Origin: Pseudolabrys sp. Root1462
GTDB taxonomy: Bacteria > Pseudomonadota > Alphaproteobacteria > Rhizobiales > Xanthobacteraceae
Assembly (NCBI RefSeq): GCF_001426945.1
Contig: NZ_LMFS01000001.1
Coordinates: 541,151 to 605,150, forward strand
Length of the DNA: 64,000 nt
Direction: 5' to 3'
Shown: positions 35,038 to 43,671 of the stretch, piece after piece
How the letters are laid out: each line of letters begins with the position of its first letter
How positions within the stretch are numbered: position 1 is the stretch's first letter
Made by a program: the position numbers and the translations under genes
The notes under the pieces: generated by a model
Database searches by the model: none
What the model saw: only the letters and a program-made list of their open reading frames with translations
What the model was told of the DNA's origin: nothing

Positions 35038-35577
35038 ATGAGTGCGATTGCATCCGCGACCGCATCCCAATCGTACTCGCCGCTGGCGCGGCTGAAGGAC
35101 GAACTGGCGTCGGAAGTCTCGGCCGGGACCGTCAACTCAGCCGATCAGTCGGCCTTGAGCAGCGCGCTCGACGATATCGATCAGGCGATGAAGGCCAACA
35201 AGCCGAGCGCCGGCTCGGCGCGGCCATCGCCGGACGAGATGCAGTCGAAGATCAGCGACCTGATCGACGGCGAGGTTTCCAGCGGCAAGCTGACCAGCGA
35301 TCAGGCCGATGAATTGAAGAATGTGTTCGCCAGCGCGTTCAAGAAAGGCCCCGGCGGCGCCGGCGGTCCGCCCCCGGGCCCGCCTCCCGGCGGCGCGGCC
35401 GATGCGAGCGGCAGCACTTCTTCGTCATCGAGCTCATCGAGCGACGACATTTCGAAAATGCTGTCGGATTTCCTGCAAACGCTCAAGGACAACAACAGCA
35501 AGTCCTCGAGCTACGGTGCGAGTGGCGATTCCTTGGCGTCCCAGTTGCAGTCCCTGATCGTCGATTATCAGGCCTAA
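35038..35577 (+). CDS. Hypothetical Ser/Gly/Pro-rich protein divergent from the two-component system
   Basis: A 179-residue protein without signal peptide. The first half has two similar helical segments (ELASEVSAGTVNSADQSAL and LIDGEVSSGKLTSDQADEL), probably a repeated helix-turn-helix-like unit. Then comes a Gly/Pro-rich linker, a run of serines and a helical C-terminus (DISKMLSDFLQTLKDNN). The acidic D/S/T loops between helices recall calcium-binding or EF-hand-like repeats but no full motif is seen. It ends at a strong terminator. Divergent placement suggests control by the neighbouring regulator. Confidence 0.7.
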   Translation: MSAIASATASQSYSPLARLKDELASEVSAGTVNSADQSALSSALDDIDQAMKANKPSAGSARPSPDEMQSKISDLIDGEVSSGKLTSDQADELKNVFASAFKKGPGGAGGPPPGPPPGGAADASGSTSSSSSSSSDDISKMLSDFLQTLKDNNSKSSSYGASGDSLASQLQSLIVDYQA

Positions 35578-35613
35578 GCGGCTGCCCGAGTAGTCCTGTA
35601 AGCCACGCGTAGA

Positions 35614-35654
35614 ACTGCCGCGGTGTTGCCCCAGCACCGCGGCAGTCTTTTTTT
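35614..35654 (+). terminator. Rho-independent terminator
   Basis: Twelve-base arms ACTGCCGCGGTG (35614-35625) and CACCGCGGCAGT (35635-35646) with a 9-base loop, then CTTTTTTT. It ends the gene at 35038. Confidence 0.9.
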
Positions 35655-35662
35655 GCCGTCAC

Positions 35663-37888
35663 TTACGTCGCCAGCGTGGCGCGGACGCGCTGCGGCGACA
35701 GCGGCAATTGCCGGATCCGCGTTCCGGTGGCGCGAGCGAAGGCGTTGCCGATGGCAGCCGACATGGGGCCCTGCGCGGCCTCGCCGGTCCCGAGGAACGG
35801 CGCATTCGGCCGGTTGACGATGTGCACCTCGACCGATTGCGGCAGCGACGGGAAACGCAGGATCGGATAACTCGACCAGTCGCGGCTGGTGATGCTGGTG
35901 CGGTCGAACGTCACTTCCTCGAGGATGGTCCAGCTCGACGACTGCACGATGGCGCCTTCGATCTGGTTGCGGATACCGTCCGGATTGACCGCCTGGCCGC
36001 TGTCCACGGCGGCGACGACGCGGCCGAGCTCTATGTTGCCGGTGGTGCGATCGGCGCGCAATTCAAGCGCGATGGCGCAATAAGCCGCGAGGTTCTTGTA
36101 GCGCGCGAAGGCGAAGCCGCGGCCCCAGCCGGCGGCCGGCTTGTCCTTGGTCCAGCCGAACGCGTCGGCGGCGCGTGACACTACCGCGCGGGCGCGCTCG
36201 TCTTCGAGATGCGCGAGGCGGAATGCGACCGGGTCGGCGCCAGCGGCGTCGGCCATCTCGTCCATGAAGCTCTCGGTCGTGAAGATGTTGTGATAGGCGC
36301 CGAGCCCGCGCAGCGCCGAGACGCGGATCGGCATTTGCGGAATGAAACGGCTGACGACGCGGGCATTTGGGATGGCATAGAGCGGAATGGCGTTGCGATC
36401 GCCGCCGCCTTCCGGCTGCGGGATCGGCATCGGCGGATCGGGCTGGAACGGCTGCGCCAGGTACTGCGCGGCGAGCAGATTGCCGGGACCGCCGGGCCGC
36501 ATCGAATGCGTGTTGCTCCAGACGTCGTACTGCCAGGCGAGCAGCTTGCCCTGGCCGTCGATCGAGGCTTCGACCTGGGTCTGCATCGCCGGGCCGAACG
36601 GCTCCCAGCCGTGCTCGTCCTCGCGCATCCACTGCACGCGGATCGGCGTGCCAGGCATGGCGCGCGCGATCAGCGCCGCATCGCCGGCGACATCGTCGGC
36701 GGCGTTGTGGCCGTAGCAGCCGGAGCCTTCGGCATGAATGCAGCGTACCTTGTCGGACGGCAGCGACAGCATTTTCGCGATCGCGTTGCGCAGCGGATAG
36801 ACTCCCTGCGAATGCGTCCATACCGTCATCATATCGTCTTGCCAGATCGCCAGCGCGCAGGATGGCCCGATCGAACCGTGCGACTGATAGGGACGCAGAT
36901 AGGTTGCCTTCAGTCGCTTCACGCCCGGCTGCGCCGGATCGCCCTTGTCGAGGATCGTCTTGTCCTGTGACGGCAGAGCGGTGAGCGTCGAATAGATTTT
37001 CGCCTGCTCGGGCAGTTGCGGGCCGTCGCTCCATTGCGCATTCTGCGACAGCACGTTGAGCGCGTTGATGGCTTCGAACTCGCCGCGCGCCACGACCGCG
37101 ACGAAGCTGCCGTCCTGCACGATGTTGACGACGCCGGGCATGCCGCGCGCCGCGTCCGCGCTGAGCGAAGCAAGGCGGGCGCCGTAATTCGCCGGCCGCA
37201 GCACGCGCGCATGCAGCATGCCGTCGGGTCGCATGTCCTGCACATACATCGGCGCGCCCGTGACCTTGCCGGGGATATCGACGCGCGGCAGGTTGCTGCC
37301 GATGACCTTGAGTTTGTCGGGCGGCGTCAGACGTGATGTCGGCTGCGCCGCCACATGCAGCGCCTGGCCGCTGGCGAGTTCGCCATAGCCGAGGCTGCGG
37401 CCGTCCTTGGCCGAGACTTTGCCGTCGCGCGCATCGAGTGTGCCGGCATCGATTGAGAGTTTGGCCGCGGCGAGCGACAGCATGATGTCGCGAACCTGAG
37501 CCGCGGCGTTACGAATGGCGGTGCCGGAGTCCTGCATCGAGTGGCTGCCGGCGGTGTAACCCTCGTCGGGCGTGCGGCCGGTGTCGGCGGTGATCAGATT
37601 GATCGCCGACGGCTGCACCGCCAGCTCCTCGGCGGCGCACTGGATGAACGCGGTCTTCACGCCCTGGCCGAGCTCGGCCTTGCCGGTGAAGACCGTGATC
37701 TTGCCCTGCGCGTCGATGCCGATCCAGGCGTCCAGCATCGGAGTCTTCGACAGGTCGCCCGGCAGCTTCGGCCCCGCGGGCGCTTCCTGCGCCAGGCCGT
37801 GGCGCATCAGTGCGAAGGAGACGATGACGGCGCCGCCGCCGGCAAGCAGCGCGCGCCGCGACAGAGGGGGAATGAAGGGCTTGGTCAT
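35663..37888 (-). CDS. Molybdopterin-binding subunit of an aldehyde/isoquinoline-type oxidoreductase
   Basis: A 741-residue molybdenum-cofactor subunit of the xanthine oxidase superfamily, closest in layout to isoquinoline 1-oxidoreductase beta (IorB) and the large subunit of membrane aldehyde dehydrogenases. A twin-arginine signal (SRRALLAGGGAVIVSFAL, residues 10-27) shows export to the periplasm. GKAELGQGVKTAF, a repeated GSG/GEA motif and the final FLGTGEAAQGPMSAAIGNA with the catalytic-type Glu are visible. It overlaps the Fe-S subunit gene (ATGA). The cytochrome c encoded upstream should pass electrons to the respiratory chain. Confidence 0.9.
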   Translation of the reverse strand: MTKPFIPPLSRRALLAGGGAVIVSFALMRHGLAQEAPAGPKLPGDLSKTPMLDAWIGIDAQGKITVFTGKAELGQGVKTAFIQCAAEELAVQPSAINLITADTGRTPDEGYTAGSHSMQDSGTAIRNAAAQVRDIMLSLAAAKLSIDAGTLDARDGKVSAKDGRSLGYGELASGQALHVAAQPTSRLTPPDKLKVIGSNLPRVDIPGKVTGAPMYVQDMRPDGMLHARVLRPANYGARLASLSADAARGMPGVVNIVQDGSFVAVVARGEFEAINALNVLSQNAQWSDGPQLPEQAKIYSTLTALPSQDKTILDKGDPAQPGVKRLKATYLRPYQSHGSIGPSCALAIWQDDMMTVWTHSQGVYPLRNAIAKMLSLPSDKVRCIHAEGSGCYGHNAADDVAGDAALIARAMPGTPIRVQWMREDEHGWEPFGPAMQTQVEASIDGQGKLLAWQYDVWSNTHSMRPGGPGNLLAAQYLAQPFQPDPPMPIPQPEGGGDRNAIPLYAIPNARVVSRFIPQMPIRVSALRGLGAYHNIFTTESFMDEMADAAGADPVAFRLAHLEDERARAVVSRAADAFGWTKDKPAAGWGRGFAFARYKNLAAYCAIALELRADRTTGNIELGRVVAAVDSGQAVNPDGIRNQIEGAIVQSSSWTILEEVTFDRTSITSRDWSSYPILRFPSLPQSVEVHIVNRPNAPFLGTGEAAQGPMSAAIGNAFARATGTRIRQLPLSPQRVRATLAT

Positions 37889-38382
37889 CGTGCCGCTCCC
37901 GTCGTTGTGCCGGCATCGGCTGTCTTCATATCCTTGGCGGCGCGGTCGATGGCGCGGAGGATGCGCATCTGCGTGCCGCAGCGGCACAGATTGGTCTGCA
38001 TGTGATCGCGGATCTCCGCCTGGGTCGGGCTCGCATTCTTCTCGAGCAGCGCCTGCGCGCGCATGATCATGCCGGGAATGCAGTAGCCGCACTGCGCCGC
38101 CTGCTCCTTGATGAAGGCCGCCTGCAGCGGCGACGGCTTGTCGGCAATGCCAAGGCCTTCGAGCGTGCGCACCCGGCGGCCGTCGAGCACCGAGATCGGC
38201 GTCAGGCAGGAGAACACCGGCTCGCGATCGACCAGCACGGTGCAGGCGCCGCATTGGCCGAGGCCGCAGCCGAACTTGGCGGCGTTGAGCTTGAGGTTGT
38301 CGCGCAGCACATAGAGCAGCGGCGTCGACGGATCGGCGTCGATCTGGTGACGCTCCGAATTGATGGTCAGAACGATGGTCAT
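37885..38382 (-). CDS. (2Fe-2S) subunit of the molybdenum oxidoreductase
   Basis: A 165-residue small subunit with two 2Fe-2S clusters. The plant-type ferredoxin site uses Cys39, Cys44, Cys47 and Cys59 (FGCGLGQCGACTVLVD); the alpha-helical site uses Cys98, Cys101, Cys133 and Cys135 (QCGYCIPGMIM, NLCRCGTQ). No signal peptide, so it is probably exported bound to the Tat-bearing large subunit. Partner genes lie on both sides in one operon. Confidence 0.95.
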   Translation of the reverse strand: MTIVLTINSERHQIDADPSTPLLYVLRDNLKLNAAKFGCGLGQCGACTVLVDREPVFSCLTPISVLDGRRVRTLEGLGIADKPSPLQAAFIKEQAAQCGYCIPGMIMRAQALLEKNASPTQAEIRDHMQTNLCRCGTQMRILRAIDRAAKDMKTADAGTTTGAAR

Positions 38383-38409
38383 GGTCAGCGCTCCCTTCAG
38401 GAGGTCTCG

Positions 38410-39738
38410 TTACGAGTTCTTGCCGCGGCGGATCGCCTCGAGCGCCGTCCCCGTATCGTTCCACTTCGGCTTGCCGCTGAAGTGCTCGCGTACATAGTCG
38501 GCCAGCGCCACGATCTGCGGGTCGGTCAGCGTGCCGCTGAAGGCCGGCATGATGGCGCCGCGTTCGTTCGGCGCCGGATGAATGCCACCCAGCACGATCT
38601 GCAGCAGGTTGCGCGGGTCCGCGCCGTTCACCGCCGAGCTCAGGCCCAATGCCACCGGCCGCGAGATCGGCAACCGGCCGCCGTCGTGATGGCAGGTGGC
38701 GCAGGCGCCGGCGAAGATTGCGGCGCCGTCGAGCCCGGTCGTGCTGCTGCCGCCGCTGCCGGTGGTCTCCCTCCCGGGTATCGGCCATTGGCGCGACGTT
38801 GCGTTCTTAACCGCCTGCTCGGCTTTGGCGGCGGCATCCGGCGCGGCGACGCCGTTGAGCGAAGCGATATAGGTCGCCATGGCGCGGACGTCGCCTTCGT
38901 TGGCCTGTCGCAGATGCTCGACAACTTCCTGCATCGGGCCGGCGACGTGCCCGTGGGCGCGATCGAAGCCGCGGCGCAGATAATTGAACGCCGATTCCGC
39001 TGTCCATGGCGCCGGAGCGGGCGAGGCGGCGTTGAGCGCCGGGCCGATCCAGCCTTCGGCGATGCCGCCGGCGTATTTCTCGTCGCGCTTTTCGGCGCCG
39101 AGCGCGTTGCGCGGGCTATGGCAGGCGCTGCAATGACCGAAGGTCTCGGCGAGATAGGCACCGCGTTGCCATTCCGGACTCTGGCTCTTGTCGGGCACGA
39201 ATTCGCCGTGTCGGAGGAACAGGAGTTTCCAGGCCGCAGCCGCGAGGCGGATATTGAGCGGGAAGGTGAGCTGCGGCGCCGGCACGTCGTGACGCACCGG
39301 CTCGCGCGTCATCAGGTAGGCATAGACCGCGTCGAGATCGGTATCGGTCGCGCCGGTGAAGTGATCGTAGGGAAACGCCGGATAGAGATGATGGCCTTCG
39401 CGATCAACGCCGTCGTGCATGGCGCGGCGGAACGCAGCCGGCGACCAGGTGCCGATGCCGGTGTCGCGGTCGGGCGTGATGTTGCTGCCGTAGATGACGC
39501 CGAAGGGCGTCTCGACCGGATAGCCGCCGGCAAAAGAGGGCGAATTCTTGGCGAGGTGGCAGACGGCGCAGGAGCCGATGGCGGCGAGGCTGGCGCCCTT
39601 GGCGACGACCGCCGGATCGTAGGCCGAGGCGTCGCGACGCGGTTCGGCCGGCAACTCATCGTGCCAGGCCCACGCCAAAAAACCGCCGCCGGCAAGGACG
39701 ACGATAGCAAGAACGACAATCAATATACGGCGCAGCAC
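38410..39738 (-). CDS. Membrane-anchored triheme cytochrome c subunit
   Basis: A 442-residue protein with an N-terminal membrane helix or uncleaved signal (about 2-25) and three CxxCH haem sites: CAVCH (about 57-61), CSACH (203-207) and CATCH (346-350). The same arrangement occurs in cytochrome subunits of acetic-acid-bacterial aldehyde and alcohol dehydrogenases. First gene of the operon, 27 bases before the Fe-S subunit. GTG 39738 is favoured because GGGGG lies seven bases ahead and gives a normal anchor. Confidence 0.9.
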   Translation of the reverse strand: MLRRILIVVLAIVVLAGGGFLAWAWHDELPAEPRRDASAYDPAVVAKGASLAAIGSCAVCHLAKNSPSFAGGYPVETPFGVIYGSNITPDRDTGIGTWSPAAFRRAMHDGVDREGHHLYPAFPYDHFTGATDTDLDAVYAYLMTREPVRHDVPAPQLTFPLNIRLAAAAWKLLFLRHGEFVPDKSQSPEWQRGAYLAETFGHCSACHSPRNALGAEKRDEKYAGGIAEGWIGPALNAASPAPAPWTAESAFNYLRRGFDRAHGHVAGPMQEVVEHLRQANEGDVRAMATYIASLNGVAAPDAAAKAEQAVKNATSRQWPIPGRETTGSGGSSTTGLDGAAIFAGACATCHHDGGRLPISRPVALGLSSAVNGADPRNLLQIVLGGIHPAPNERGAIMPAFSGTLTDPQIVALADYVREHFSGKPKWNDTGTALEAIRRGKNS

Positions 39739-39845
39739 GGCGATCCCCCGAACATAGCCGGATCGCCCCAGACCGGCTCCCGACAACTTGCTCCGGCCAC
39801 CGGGGTTCCAGCTCGAGCTATGCCTTTGGCACAGCGCAGGAAACC

Positions 39846-41390
39846 ATGTTTACGGACGGTTATGCCTTGACGGCCAGAATGGCGCGGTCCGGCGGCCGCC
39901 TCAGGCGCGCCGGTCCCGAGGAATTTGCCGTGGTCTATCCAGCCGCCGACGCCCAGAGTGCCGCGCCGATTTCGGCGCGCGTGCCGGCCGCCATCGCCTG
40001 GCCGATGGTGGTGACGATTCTGCTCTACGGGCTGCTGCTGACGCTGGGCACGCAGCTTCTGAACGACGCCGACACCTATTGGCAGATCGCGGTCGGCGAC
40101 TGGATGATCGCCCATCGCGCCGTGCCGCATGTCGATGTCTATTCCTGGACCTTCGCCGGCGAGCCATGGATCTCCAGCCAGTGGCTGGCGCAAGTTGTAT
40201 TCGCCGGGCTCTATCACGTGTTCGGCTGGAGCGGCGTGGTTGCAGCGAGCGCCTTCGCCATCGCCGGCGCGTTCGGGCTGCTGACTTATTATCTGATGCA
40301 GCGGCTCGCGCCGCTGCCGGCGCTGGTCATGGTGATGGCCGGCTTCGTGCTGGCGGCGCCGCATATGCTGGCGCGGCCGCATGCGCTCGCTCTGCCGGTG
40401 ATGGTGATGTGGGCGGCCGGCCTGGTGCGCGCCGCCGACGACGAGCGCGTGCCGTCATACTGGCTGCTGCCGCTGATCGCGCTGTGGGCCAACCTGCATG
40501 GCGGTTTTACCTTCGGCATCTTTCTCATCGCCCCTGTCGCGCTCGAGGCCCTGATCAATGCGCCGGCGCCGGATCGGCTGCGCGTCGCGCTGCGCTGGGC
40601 GCTGTTCGGCATCGCGGCGCTGGCCGCTGCCTGCGTGACGCCTTACGGGCCGGAATCGATCCTGGTGACGCGGCGCATTCTCGGCCTCGGCCCGGCGCTG
40701 GCGTTGATCGGCGAATGGCAGCCCGAGAGCTTCACAAAATTCGGCAGCCTTGAACTGGTGCTGCTCGGCGCCATCGGCTTCATGCTCTATCGCCGCGTGA
40801 CACTGCCGCCGGTGCGTATCCTCGTCGTGCTCGGGCTCGTGCACATGGCGCTCAGCCAGTCGCGCAATGGCGAGATGCTCGGACTGATTGCGCCGTTGTT
40901 CGCCGCCGGGCCGCTGGCGGCGCAATTCGGTAGCCGCGATAGCGAAGCCAAAGGCTTCGCGTTGCCGCTGCTGGCGGGGTTTGGCGTGGTGGCGTTGCTC
41001 GCGACCCTGGTGCTGCCGCCGCTGCTGCGCTACGAGCCGCGCGCGTTGGTGACGCCGACGGCGGCGACCGCGGCGGTGAAGGCGTCGGGCAAGACGCATC
41101 TGCTCAATTCATACGATTTCGGCGGCTATCTGATCGCGCAGGGCGTCCGGCCGTATATCGATGGCCGCACCGAACTCTACGGCGCCGACTTCTTCCTGCA
41201 CTACGACGCGGCGGTGAATCTCAAGGACGTCGCGGTGTTCGAGCGGTTGCTCAACGACCGCAAGATCGACGTTACAATGCTGGCGCCCGGCACACCGGCG
41301 ATCGGCCTGCTCGATCGCACGCCGGGCTGGACCCGCGCCTATGCCGACGGCATCGCCGTCGTGCATGTCAGGACGGACGAGGCGCGCTGA
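39846..41390 (+). CDS. Polytopic membrane protein of unknown function
   Basis: A 514-residue protein with about ten hydrophobic segments. The N-terminal LLLTLGTQLLNDADTYWQIAVGDW and MIAHRAVPHVDVYSWTFAG, with conserved Asp/His/Tyr/Trp in the first periplasmic loop, resemble the GT-C-fold glycosyltransferase pattern (early Asp pair); the soluble C-terminus has GGYLIAQGVRPYIDGRTELYG. Homologous proteins are common in Bradyrhizobium-like genomes. A glycan-transfer role is inference from fold only. Confidence 0.7.
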   Translation: MFTDGYALTARMARSGGRLRRAGPEEFAVVYPAADAQSAAPISARVPAAIAWPMVVTILLYGLLLTLGTQLLNDADTYWQIAVGDWMIAHRAVPHVDVYSWTFAGEPWISSQWLAQVVFAGLYHVFGWSGVVAASAFAIAGAFGLLTYYLMQRLAPLPALVMVMAGFVLAAPHMLARPHALALPVMVMWAAGLVRAADDERVPSYWLLPLIALWANLHGGFTFGIFLIAPVALEALINAPAPDRLRVALRWALFGIAALAAACVTPYGPESILVTRRILGLGPALALIGEWQPESFTKFGSLELVLLGAIGFMLYRRVTLPPVRILVVLGLVHMALSQSRNGEMLGLIAPLFAAGPLAAQFGSRDSEAKGFALPLLAGFGVVALLATLVLPPLLRYEPRALVTPTAATAAVKASGKTHLLNSYDFGGYLIAQGVRPYIDGRTELYGADFFLHYDAAVNLKDVAVFERLLNDRKIDVTMLAPGTPAIGLLDRTPGWTRAYADGIAVVHVRTDEAR

Positions 41391-41414
41391 CGCCTCTTCC
41401 CGGCGCTCCGCTGT

Positions 41415-41723
41415 TCAGTAGCAGTAGTCCCGCGACACGCGGTGATAACTGCCATCACGATGCTTGCGCCAGCAGCGGCCCTCGTACCAGTAGTAACGGC
41501 CGCGGGGCTCCATCTGCGAACCAATCGCGGCGCCGGCAGCGGCGCCGATGATGCCGCCGGCGACAGCGCCGCCTGCCTTACCGGTCGCAGCCCCGCCGAT
41601 CACCGCCCCGACACCGCCGCCGATGATCGCACCGCCGAGGGTATTGCTCTGCGCTGCCGCCTGCCGCACTGGCACCAAAGCGAGCAACGTCAAGACAGTC
41701 AAAACGCCAACCTTACGAATCAT
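41415..41723 (-). CDS. Small exported glycine-zipper protein
   Basis: A 102-residue protein: signal peptide (about 1-24), then a glycine-zipper region (GGAIIGGGVGAVIGGAATGK, GGIIGAAAGAAIGSQ) and a C-terminal YYWYEGRCWRKHRDGSYHRV segment with two cysteines. Common in Hyphomicrobiales. ATG 41723 has GGAGGG eight bases upstream; the frame is open to 41807 without support. Confidence 0.75.
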   Translation of the reverse strand: MIRKVGVLTVLTLLALVPVRQAAAQSNTLGGAIIGGGVGAVIGGAATGKAGGAVAGGIIGAAAGAAIGSQMEPRGRYYWYEGRCWRKHRDGSYHRVSRDYCY

Positions 41724-41900
41724 GGATTTAGCCCTCCGTAACCCCATCCGCGGAGGTTTGTAGAGCATATTCAGGCCGCCGATCAAATAAACAAAAAGCT
41801 CCGCCATTGCGGGTTCGAATCATTGACGAGGTTGCGCTGCACTGCTGCGGCCGGTGTTTGACGCTCTTCTCGCGCTCGGCACAAAAGACAGTGTGCGCTC

Positions 41901-43562
41901 TCACAACCTCGGCAATTGCGTCACCGAAACCTTCGCCGTGCCTTCGGCCTCGGCGATGACCCGGAGCACGTTAGAGTCGAAGGCGATGCCGTTGAGCCGC
42001 AGTGTGTTGACCGCTGTCTCGACGGTTACGCCATTGCCGGCCTGGCGGAAGTCGGCCATGGCGGCGCCGATTTTTTTCTTGGCGTCGTCGAGGAACGGCG
42101 TCAGGTCGATGACCGCGTTGTCGGCGATCGCCTGGGTCAGATAAGGCATCGCCGCGCGCGCGGTAGTGCCTAGCAGACCGAAGGCGGCTTCCGACTCCAC
42201 CGCCAGCGACACGTCGGTCAGCCGCAGCACCTGCGTCTGCGGATCGAGCTTCGGGCGCCCCCAGATCGCGACATCGGCCTGCGCGCCGAAACCGAACCAG
42301 CTCTTGCGCTCGTGCGCCTTGACGCGCAGCGAGATCAACAGGCGATCGTCGGACGCGGCGAGGCTGGCTTTCAGCACCTCGACCTCGACCGGCGCGTTCT
42401 TGTCGTCGGGGAAACGCTTGCCCTTGAGCTGGGCGTCGATCAGCTTGTTGAGATCCTTGAACGGCACGTCGATCGGCACGCCGACGACCAGCTTGCCGTT
42501 TTCCATCGGCGGCACGAGCTCGAGCGCTTGCGGGAAGGGGCAGGCGGGTTTGGTCGCCTGCGGCGTGATGCGCGTCTCGGCCATCACGCCAATGGCTAGC
42601 GTCATGTTCCTGGCGTCGATCTGCGGCTGCGCCGCGGCGGCGCGCACCGGCTTCATCTCCAGAAACAGCTCGGGCAGGCCGGTATCGCCGCCGCCGAGCG
42701 GAATGGAGCGGCACATCTTGGTCCATTGCGCGCGCGCGGCTTGCTCGATCATCGGATCGTTGCGGATACGGCTTTCGAGCGCCGCGACCTGCTGGTTGAC
42801 CTGCTGTTCGATGAGGGGCTTGGCTTCGCCCGCCATGTTGATCTTGATGCCGGCAATGTTCACTGCGGTGTCGGCGAGCGTCACCTGCGCCGCCAGGTTC
42901 GGCTGCAGCCGCCAGTTGGCGGCGAAGTTGGGGCGCGAGCGCACGACGACCTGGCTGCGCAGTTCGATGTTCTGGTCGAGCGTCTTGCCCGCGAGGCCGC
43001 CGATTGCCTTGTTGAGATCGTTGCCGAGGCCCGAACCGCCGAGCAGGCCGCCCAGCGCGCCGGCAATGCCGCCGGCGGTGCCGCCGACGATATTGCCGGC
43101 CACGGCGCCGAGCTGGCCGGCGACATGGAGCGTGCCGGTGAGCGGCGTGATCACGGTCAATTCGTTGTCGCGGCCATTCACCGCGATGTTGCCGCGGTTG
43201 ATGTTGAGGCCGAGATCGGCGTTCTGCAGTACGCCGGACAGGCTCTGGTTCGACCTCTGGCTGAAATTGCGCGGCGTCGACGCTTCGATGGCATTCTGTA
43301 TGGCGCCGATCGAGACCGCCACCGGCGCGATGACGTAAGATTGCCGCGACATCGGCGGCAAGGGCGGCAGCGGCGTGAGCTTGGCAGCGACGCGGCTTGC
43401 CTCATTGGCGGGAAAGAAGCGATCGAGCGCCCACAATGTGGCGGCGAAGAACAGCGCGATGATGACGACGGCGCCGACGATCAGGCGGAAGCGGTGCGAG
43501 CGTCCGAACAGCCGCAGCGGCGAGGTGATGATGTAGAAGATGGCGTCTAAAAACGCACCCAT
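41901..43562 (-). CDS. DUF4403 family protein
   Basis: A 553-residue membrane-anchored protein. One helix near residues 26-45 is followed by a large periplasmic domain starting SYVIAPVAVSIGAIQNAIE, the DUF4403 opening motif, with repeated LNINRGNIAVNGR and ALESRIRNDPMIEQAARAQW features. DUF4403 belongs to the BPI/TULIP-like group by structure prediction and may handle lipids; this is inference. The gene is followed 109 bases later by TctA of a separate unit. Confidence 0.85.
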   Translation of the reverse strand: MGAFLDAIFYIITSPLRLFGRSHRFRLIVGAVVIIALFFAATLWALDRFFPANEASRVAAKLTPLPPLPPMSRQSYVIAPVAVSIGAIQNAIEASTPRNFSQRSNQSLSGVLQNADLGLNINRGNIAVNGRDNELTVITPLTGTLHVAGQLGAVAGNIVGGTAGGIAGALGGLLGGSGLGNDLNKAIGGLAGKTLDQNIELRSQVVVRSRPNFAANWRLQPNLAAQVTLADTAVNIAGIKINMAGEAKPLIEQQVNQQVAALESRIRNDPMIEQAARAQWTKMCRSIPLGGGDTGLPELFLEMKPVRAAAAQPQIDARNMTLAIGVMAETRITPQATKPACPFPQALELVPPMENGKLVVGVPIDVPFKDLNKLIDAQLKGKRFPDDKNAPVEVEVLKASLAASDDRLLISLRVKAHERKSWFGFGAQADVAIWGRPKLDPQTQVLRLTDVSLAVESEAAFGLLGTTARAAMPYLTQAIADNAVIDLTPFLDDAKKKIGAAMADFRQAGNGVTVETAVNTLRLNGIAFDSNVLRVIAEAEGTAKVSVTQLPRL

Positions 43563-43671
43563 CGGCCGGCTCCCTGACGATTCGGAACTTGGCCGATGGT
43601 AAGCCGCGGAGCCGGCCTTCGCCAGCGCCTGCGGCTAATTGCGCGCCGGCGCGACCGGCACGCGCATTTTG

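Noticed and set aside
39750-39810. GGAAC-N16-AGTT on the minus strand before the cytochrome c gene
   Set aside because: One mismatch in the short -10 element; kept out of the stress-promoter set.
41800-41830. GGGTTCGAATC, resembling a tRNA T-loop
   Set aside because: The flanking bases do not form the T stem and no acceptor, D or anticodon arms fit nearby.
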